This document shows, in pieces, positions 57,304 through 64,000 of a stretch of DNA of 64,000 bases (its first letter is position 1; the number at the start of each line of letters is the position of its first letter). This stretch comes from Terfezia claveryi (Eukaryota > Ascomycota > Pezizomycetes > Pezizales > Pezizaceae): positions 124,001-188,000 of the forward strand of contig WHUX01000011.1 in NCBI GenBank assembly GCA_015179025.1, given 5' to 3'. The translations under genes and the position numbers were made by a program. The notes below the pieces were generated by a model, which was given only the letters and a program-made list of their open reading frames with translations, ran no database searches and was not told the DNA's origin.

Positions 57304-57660
57304 TTCAGAAGAATTATTCAGGAAATCAGCAGCTGCGAAAAACAAAGATTTTAGGGAATTAGATGGTGATGGAGTACGATGCAGATTTCTGTGAATATAT
57401 AGCACCAGTCTCTAAAACCCAATGAGTGCCCCGCCCCGTCCCTTAACTCAGATCTGCGTAGATATCCTCTACCGAGGGGCTTGTGCCAACCAGCTACGTA
57501 GATATCAAAGACATTATTGGCTTACTGCAATTGCGTGCGTACGCAAAACAGTGGCAACACGCGTCATCTGATCTCCAGTGGGAGAACAAGACTTGGCGGA
57601 AACTGGGGATTTCTGTAACGCCTCATGTTTCTGATTACACCCCAACCATCTACAAGCAAC
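57304..57660. promoter_or_regulatory. Divergent promoter of the Pal1-like gene and Usb1, with a TIR scar
   Basis: 357 bp separate the two divergent ATGs. Within it, 57467-57496 is a fragment of the TAGTCTGGTTGGCAC-type inverted-repeat family (GAGGGGCTTGTGCCAACCAG), bounded by the 10-bp direct repeat CGTAGATATC at 57457-57466 and 57497-57506. Confidence 0.6.
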
Positions 57661-58931
57661 ATGGCCTTTAACCTTGTCAATTACTCGGACTCAGACTCCC
57701 AGTCAGATAATGGGTGTAATTCACCCAAAAGGGTCTGCACATCGAGCTTATCCCAAACTGCACCGTCTGCCTTAGGACCAACCCCAGCTACGGACCTCCC
57801 CCCGCTGCCTTCCCGATTCCATGATCTATATGTAGCAGCACCAAGGTTAGCCACTCGAGATGACCCAAGCCTTCATGGAGGCCGTCAGCGAGCCATACCG
57901 CACGAGATTGGGAACTGGCCGACGTTTGTGTTTCTGGAATGTAGGTGCAGTTCAGCGAGCTACGGGCTGTTAGGATGGAAAGATGGAAATTAAGCTGTGC
58001 TGTAGTTATGTCAATGGGATGCTGACTAAAGCTTTTTGAGGGCATCTCAACGCGGCGGAGTTCAGCTTACTGAGCGAAGTAGTACAGCGATGCAATATTA
58101 TCATTGCACAGTTTGAACGGCAGCGACTTGGGATAGCTGGCACTATCAATAGTCACCCAGATGACGTGAAACAGCTCACCACATTAGATCGACAAGACGG
58201 GAAGAGAAAAGCACGACATCACACAAAAGATGAAGGGTTCGTCAAAGCGCAGTTCAAGCTCATCTCATCCCTTGTTAGTGATCTAGGAGCCGAGCAACCG
58301 CTGCATATGAGTTTATCGAGGCCTAATAACCTCAAGACCGTAGAGAGGGCTCAATTCGTGGATTTATTGGAGGAAAGGATCCATAAGGCGAGGCTAAAAC
58401 CGTAGGGCATTCAATACTGATCAGCGGCGTACGTGCAAAGCTAAAATTACCGGCTTTTTGCAGATTTGACATTTCCTTCGGGAATTTTGAGTGGGTTAGT
58501 AACGCCGATGGTACTCGGTGGTTTTTCGTTATGACAGCCAAATCGAAGGAGAACGAGGTGGGCTTGATCCTAATGGATGGTTTCATTGAATCTTATGCCA
58601 CGACTTAGCTCTCGACCCTCCTTCGGCTGACGAATTCGACATTTGCAACGTATCACCAACCAGCTCTCTATTCTGAACACAAGAGTGATAATGGATTCCA
58701 TGTGACGATTGGTTGGAGCTTAGAGGTATAATAGTACCACAAGATCAAGTGGTCAATATAAGAGCTCCACTAATGTCGTTATGATAGGCTCCTGAGAAAG
58801 AGCTGATGAAGCAGCTAGAAATTGAAACTGGGAACGAATTCAAAACCCAGCTGTCGCAACTTACAATGAAGACCGCGGAAGTGAAGATAAAGATTGGAAA
58901 TATCATAAAAGCATTGCAGTTAGGGGCTTAG
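57661..58931 (+). CDS. USB1: U6 snRNA 3-prime phosphodiesterase Usb1/Mpn1
   Basis: Five exons, 57661-57940, 58041-58401, 58464-58557, 58609-58725 and 58788-58931, give 331 residues with matching phases; introns are 51-100 bp. The N-terminus NLVNYSDSDSQSDN and LPSRFHDLYVAAPR, TRDDPSLHGGRQRAIPHEIG and NWPTFVFLE are typical of Usb1. Two HxS/T motifs mark the 2H phosphoesterase fold: H181-M-S183 in LHMSLSRP and H276-V-T278 in FHVTIGWSLE. The second has Thr where Ser is usual; both are allowed in 2H enzymes. Usb1 trims the U-tail of U6 snRNA in the nucleus and leaves a terminal phosphate that protects it. A TIR fragment cluster starts 28 bp after the stop. Confidence 0.92.
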
Positions 58932-58958
58932 TTCGGGGAAATCGCAGTCTGATTACCT

Positions 58959-59017
58959 TAGTCTGGTTGCCCTTTGTACTTGCACTAGCCACGGAGGGGC
59001 TTGTGCCAACCGGACTA
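58959..59017. mobile_element. 59-bp mini inverted-repeat element
   Basis: TAGTCTGGTTG at the left pairs with CAACCGGACTA at the right (one mismatch), bounded by TA. Inside is the subterminal GGAGGGGCTTGTGC seen at 31561 and 57471. Another right end of the same family (GTGCCAACCAGACTA) follows at 59068-59082, and weaker ones at 59353-59364 and 61980-61992, suggesting repeated insertion between Usb1 and TFIIS. Confidence 0.65.
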
Positions 59018-59476
59018 GCAGCAGCATCGTTATCTCATTCTAAAGTAGATGGAGCTGTGCCCTCTTTGTGCCAACCAGACTAGAGCTGTGCAATTATTAT
59101 TGAATGATCGTTGCATCGAGAAAATATTACCAAGATGATCATCACCGGTGTCAATATGTCATTTATGTACAACCATGTCCCTCAGCGTCACATATGCCGT
59201 ACATTCAAAGCAAGGTTTACCCCTACATACTGTACTGTAGTAGGTATTTGCCCACAGGCGGCCAAGAGAAGGCTTGCAGCTTGCCCATTCCATTGAACAG
59301 TATTTAGTGCGAAAAAGAACAGGGTCCGAACCCTTTTTTGTTGTCCTTTTCGTCAACCAGACTACTTATTACCTTCAAGCTCCGTCCCTACAACCTAGCA
59401 ACATAGCCTCTGCGCTTCCCTGACTATCGAAGTTTACGTTATTCTACGTTCGACCCTTAAAAATCCATTGCTTGAA
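59018..59476. other. Intergenic with TIR ends; no gene
   Basis: Contains right-end TIR fragments at 59068-59082 and 59353-59364. It probably includes the promoter of the phosphotransferase gene. No credible ORF. Confidence 0.45.
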
Positions 59477-61185
59477 ATGGGTATGCAAGGTTCCCTTGCA
59501 TGGCATTGCTTCGGAGCACGTGTGCTAATGAGCTTGGGATAAGTAGGCCTGTCGAGTGGGGACGCCTTGAGCTTGGAAGCTCTGAGCAACCTCAAGTTCT
59601 ACAAATACCAGTCTGTCGACAAGTCGCCTGTTGCAAGATACATATTAAAGCACTATGTACGTACCAAACCGAGCTACGTGGAGTATCTTGTGCTTTAAGA
59701 ACCAAATTCCCCAAGTTGGGTGGTGAAAATCGAACGCAACAACTAATTAGAGCCTGTACAGTGGAATTGGGCTGCCGAGCTTCTTCCGTTGTGGCTTGCT
59801 CCGAATCTGGTCACCTTAATTGGCTTCGGATTCATCCTCGTAAATGTCATCACATTATGGATTGTCATGCCTGATCTTGTGGGGCCTGGCCCTGCATGGA
59901 TGTACTATTCGTTTGCGGCTGGACTATGGATGTACGTTCTAATCTCGGTTTTTCAGTAAATGGGTAAGGGTAAATGGGTCACTAATAATGTTCCCATGAA
60001 TCAGGTACTCAACTATGGACAACCTGGACGGAAAGCAGGCTCGAAGAACCGGCACTTCATCACCATTGGGTGAACTCTTTGAGTAAGGATTTCAAAACCT
60101 GGCCGACGTGAATGAATGCTGAAGTTACTAGTCATGGGATTGATTCGCTCAATTGTGTTCTGGGAGGCTTGTGTCAGGCTGCGACTATGGGCTTGGGTGC
60201 TTCGAATACCGCAGCTTTTACCTGTCTCATTCCGACTTTGCCTATGTTTTTCTCCACCTGGGAAACATATCACTCGCACGTCCTTTATCTAGGATACATT
60301 AATGGACCAACTGGTAAGATTTTGTAAGATATCAAGTAACTGATAACTCCGACTAACCGTCAGCAGAGGGTTTAATTATTGGTTGCCTACTCATGGCCGC
60401 CTCAGGATGGTATGGGCCAGACATGTGGATGGTTAAGGCATCTAGTGTACTCGGTTTCGAAAGTATCCTCGGCGATTACACTTTTCGTGATCTCTGGGTC
60501 CCTGCGCTTACAGTTGCTGTCTTTGTGGGGCATATCCCTGCCTGGTATGTCAATTCTCCATCAATTTAGATTTGTGCTGATCGTCGTAGTGTTATGAACG
60601 TGATTGCTGCACGCCGCCGTGATAGTCTCCCTGTCCTCCCAGTCTTCCTGGAATGGATCCCCATGATTACCTTCACTGCCAGCTGCTGCGCGTGGCTGTT
60701 CTCTCCATATTCCACCTTGCTCGTTGAGAACCACCTCATTCTCTTCTGTTTGACTACCAGCTTCGTTTTCGGGCGAATGACGACAAAGATTATTCTGTCT
60801 CATTTGACTAGGCAGCCATTCCCGTACTGGACAATGATGCTTGTTCCTTTGATTGTTGGCGCGGCTTTGGTCAACGGCCCATACGTCGGACTGTAGGTCT
60901 TCCCAAGGCCATTACATTATTCTCCATATCCATTGCTTATAGGAATTTTCATCTAGTCCTGCGTTGACGCCAGCTTTTGAACTTCTGTATCTCCGTCTCA
61001 GTTTCCTCTTCTCGGCCATTGTTTACGGACACTGGGCAAAGATGACCATCAACGGTATTTGCGACTTCTTGGGAATAAAGTGCCTTACTATCCCATACAA
61101 GCAATCGAATGCCACCGCAACCCCCAATGGAGCAACAAAGATGTCTGTGAGGAAGGCTAGGTCAGGCAGCGTAAAGGACGCTTAG
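59477..61185 (+). CDS. Choline/ethanolamine phosphotransferase (CPT1/EPT1 family)
   Basis: Eight exons: 59477-59489, 59547-59656, 59762-59931, 60005-60082, 60132-60313, 60367-60544, 60590-60892 and 60957-61185; 420 residues, all phases matching. The first exon is only 13 nt (MGMQ). The CDP-alcohol phosphotransferase signature D-x2-DG-x2-AR-x8-G-x3-D-x3-D is complete, D103 to D128 (DNLDGKQARR, then GELFDHGID). The D124 codon is split by an intron. N-terminal LKFYKYQSVDKSPVARYILK is typical of the family, and several hydrophobic segments make a multi-pass ER membrane protein. It transfers phosphocholine or phosphoethanolamine from the CDP-form to diacylglycerol, the last Kennedy-pathway step. 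CPT and EPT cannot be told apart here. Confidence 0.9.
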
Positions 61186-61700
61186 GAAACAGAAAAGCAT
61201 GCGAAGCCCACTCAGTCTCATAGATAGTCGCAAAAGCAAAAAGAGGTTAAGTAAGAAAAAGTCATAGAAGGAATATAAGAATTGGGATTTGATCAGGTTT
61301 TGACACAATACATACATTTAACGACTTTTTTTTAAATGAAAAGAGGAGGTTTGATTTGTGAGTATTATATCTGGGTACGCGAGCGCACATCATACTGCTT
61401 TGAGCGATGCTAGATATACCCTGGTCTCGATTACACTTCTCAACAAGGAACTGATATGGGTTAATTATGCGGTTTACGTCTTTTTTTTTCAATGGGATTG
61501 ATGAATCTAAGATCTCTGGCATCATGTAAGATAACTAGCTAGATTAGTTAGAATGCACGAATCAATAAGCTTTCTTCGATGCCGGAGTCTTGGCTGCCCG
61601 CCTGATTAGAGAAGGCGTCAAAGTAACATTTCTGAGTTACCCTCAGCCTCGAACACATTAGTTTATAATATGTTTTTAAGAATGGCAAGCATCAACCACA
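61186..61700. other. Intergenic between the phosphotransferase gene and the tRNA
   Basis: AT-rich 3-prime flank. Frames on the minus strand (61262-61525) have no resemblance to known proteins. No repeat recognised. Confidence 0.5.
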
Positions 61701-61772
61701 AGCAACATGGCGCAGCGGAAGCGCGCCGGGCTCATAACCCGGAGGGCCCTCGATCGAAACGAGGTGTTGCTA
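61701..61772 (+). tRNA. Initiator tRNA-Met (CAU)
   Basis: All arms pair: acceptor AGCAACA/TGTTGCT, D-stem GCGC/GCGC, anticodon stem CCGGG/CCCGG with loop CTCATAA (anticodon CAT), T-stem CCTCG/CGAGG with loop ATCGAAA. The A1-U72 pair, three G-C pairs next to the anticodon loop and the AUCGAAA T-loop instead of TTC are hallmarks of eukaryotic initiator tRNA. There is no intron. A T-rich terminator-like run follows at about 61810. Confidence 0.95.
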
Positions 61773-62766
61773 GCATCAGTGTTCGACTCGGCATTGACTC
61801 AGATTCCTATTTTATTTTTAGCCAGGTGCACCACAACCTAAGCCATATTAAATCAGTTACCCTCAACATTTTCCTGTCTCGTCACTTTCCACAAGACAAA
61901 GGCATCTGAGGATTTCTCCGCAGTGTACCACTCCAACAGTCTTGAGATTACCACTACAACAACCCTCCGTCGTCTACCCGCCAACCAGACTATACATGTC
62001 GCAGCTACCTACACGCTGGTTACGGATTAGCTTGACTTCTTTCGAGTGGTGGCTGGAGCACAAAGGCAGCCCATCCCCCATCATGACCGGTCTGAGGCGC
62101 CTGACTGTGTGCATAATGGTGTTATATTGAAGGGCCTTTGTCTTCGACGTTTCTGATTCTTGATACTCTGTTGTTGGTGTGGCACGTTCTCAGGAATACT
62201 CTGTATATACTCAGATTTACGGTAGTTCGCGTTACTTAACTGCGCTAGGTGAATACGCAAACGAGTTTCTCCTGTCAGTTTGCCATCGCCTGGGCCCCTG
62301 TCCCCAATACTTACTCTTTTCCTTCTCCACATCCTCCGCCGCTATCTTCAATCTAAACCAGACATTGGGTTGTGAGGGGCAACGTTTGGTCTCAGTTACC
62401 CATATTTAGAACAGCCTTTCACGTCTTGGAGATAAACACCGCAACGGGTTGATCACTACACACAAGTACGAATCAGCAAGGAGATCAAACCGCTACAACC
62501 TTCAACATAGCCTGATAGCCGCTAGAGCTATTCATCTGTACTAGTTCCTCTGGGAAGTGGATATTAAGGTCATCTTTGAACTCCGCCTTCAAGAGGAGGC
62601 TGAAAGCAGCAAGGAGAAAGTGTGAAAGGAAGCACCCAAATCAAAACAAATATCAAACATCACCATCACCACCACTGAAAGGCCTACGATACTATTCGTC
62701 AGCAAGAATCAAAATATAGGGAGGAACCAGTAGTACGTAGTCGTTGACAGACCTTCATTAGTCAAC
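61773..62766. other. Upstream region of TFIIS; no gene
   Basis: Contains a TIR fragment (GCCAACCAGACTA, 61980-61992) and short unrelated frames. The last few hundred bases probably hold the TFIIS promoter and 5-prime UTR. Confidence 0.45.
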
Positions 62767-63989
62767 ATGAACGCCTCTGAAATCAGGACCCGCATCACGG
62801 ACCTTGAGAAGGCCTCAAAGGATAATCTACCTGCAGATAGGTTTATTGAGATATTGAACTCATTGAGGAAGGAGATCAAAATTACTGAGAGATTGCTCAG
62901 GGTAGGTTCCACGATCAAGAGTCGAGGCTCATGTAGAGGGCATGATCACAATGCTATGGAGGTGTATGGGCCCAGGAACAGAAGCTAACAACTTTGGCCT
63001 TTTATAGGAGACCAAAGTCGGTATCGCGGTAAACAAACTTAGACAACACTCAAATAAAGCTGTTGCCGATCTTGCTAAGGATATCGTTGCTCGGTGGAAA
63101 TCTGAAGTCAAGGGAACTGTTGGAAAACCAAAAACCGATGCTGCTGCTCCACCGCCGCAGAAGAGGGTGGCCCCAGCAGCTACTGCGAAGATCCCAGCCA
63201 CGACTGCGCCGGAACAGCAGAGGAAGAGTTTGAGTACACAGGGCGGGACAGGAGGAAGGTCCAAGGAGACAGATAAAGTGGTGTGGAAGTGTCTCAGTGA
63301 TCCTGTTAGGGATAATTGTTTGGGGATGATTTACGATGGTCTGTGCTTTGAGGCTGCACTAGATGTTGGTTAGTATCTGGCACAAATTCCACTGGTGAAG
63401 TGTTGAAAGCAATCCAAGTCACTAATTCCCTTCCAGAATCCTCGAAAATCCTCTCCCGTACCAAGGCCGTCGAAGCAGCCGTCTATGCCGCCTGCAAGCG
63501 AACCGACCAAACCTACAAAACCAAGATCCGCTCGCTATACCTCAACCTCAAGGACAAGAAGAACCCAAATCTCCGTAGGAGGGTGATTAGTGGGGATATC
63601 TCTCCCGAGAGGCTCAGCACCATGACGAGCCAGGAGATGGCCAGCGAGGAGAGAAGGGCCGAGGATCAGAAGCTTGAAGAGGAGAATATGAGGGAGGCGA
63701 TGAAGCCGACCGCTGTTAGGTCTACTACAGACCAGTTCCCGTGCGGAAAGTGCGGGAAGAGGACTGTGGCATATAGTCAGGCACAGACGAGGAGTGCGGA
63801 TGAACCGATGACGACTTTTTGTGAATGTGTATGTATCCCATTCCCCGTCCTCTGCCCGTTTCCTGCCACAGCCCGAGTTCCGCCATGGCTGGCTTGGCCC
63901 AGGGCCTTGAGAGTTTATATTCCTCAAGTAAAAATTGCTAACTCAGATTTTAACAGCAAAACTGTGGACACAGATGGAAGTTCTGTTAA
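62767..63989 (+). CDS. DST1: Transcription elongation factor TFIIS
   Basis: Exons 62767-62901, 63008-63368, 63437-63828 and 63957-63989 give 306 residues, close to the yeast protein (309). The N-terminal LW-type domain is at 1-85, followed by an Ala/Pro linker. The central Pol II-binding domain starts about residue 130 (DPVRDNCLGMIYDGL, AACKRTDQTYKTKIRSLYLN, LKDKKNPNLRRRV, SPERLSTMTSQEMASEERR). The C-terminal zinc ribbon has C268, C271, C296 and C299 with the invariant acidic pair D287-E288 (RSADEPMTTF). The last exon encodes only QNCGHRWKFC. TFIIS enters the Pol II funnel and stimulates transcript cleavage to rescue backtracked enzyme. It is complete and ends 11 bp before the window edge. 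Confidence 0.95.
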
Positions 63990-64000
63990 ACGACAGCTGT

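Overview
The window reads as nuclear DNA of a filamentous ascomycete. The reasons are short GT-AG introns (about 50-130 bp) with CTAAC-type branch points, a BtgE-like cell-wall GH17 enzyme, a Kic1/Nak1 kinase, a Pal1-like protein, a fungal initiator tRNA, and LTR retrotransposons plus many MITE-like repeats. The heavy repeat load and Crinkler-type genes would suit a Pezizomycete (truffle/morel relative), but that placement is inference. All exon coordinates were read by eye from splice signals and reading-frame continuity.

Layout. 1-3.0 kb: a three-exon secreted GH17 beta-1,3-glucanase-like gene (BtgE type). 3-50 kb: a repeat-rich accessory stretch. It holds a 474-bp TIR element, a kinase-like pseudogene, a PD-(D/E)XK-like gene (6.35-7.23 kb), a decayed Ty3/gypsy element on the minus strand (8.5-14.0 kb) with an internal micro-inversion, and an orphan six-exon gene with a retropepsin-like motif (14.2-15.8 kb). 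Next come a solo LTR, a minisatellite, a Crinkler-type gene (Ub-like header, P-loop NTPase, nuclease-like end; 18.6-21.0 kb), a truncated copia element (21.1-23.05 kb), octapeptide-coding repeats, small unknown genes, a striking run of 55-bp intron-like units (29.84-30.13 kb), a 23-bp array, and a perfect 2 x 2,024-bp tandem duplication carrying a broken gag (33.6-37.7 kb). The stretch ends with further nuclease-like genes at 40.9 and 48.3 kb, a nuclease/protease pseudogene pair at 45.6-46.6 kb and a LINE-ORF1-like remnant at 49.1-50.1 kb.

50.1-64 kb: a compact block of conserved housekeeping genes. These are an ANCHR/ZFYVE19-like zinc-finger protein (+), a Kic1/Nak1-type GCK kinase (-), a Pal1-like protein (-), Usb1 U6 snRNA phosphodiesterase (+), a choline/ethanolamine phosphotransferase (+), initiator tRNA-Met (+) and TFIIS (+). 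All six proteins give complete, frame-consistent exon models.

The contrast is sharp. The right 14 kb is intact and gene dense, while the middle 45 kb has mostly broken genes, at least five nuclease-like or Crinkler-like loci, and nested repeats. The housekeeping genes have unrelated functions and show no operon logic. The accessory genes share a theme of nuclease folds and effector-type domains embedded in transposon debris.
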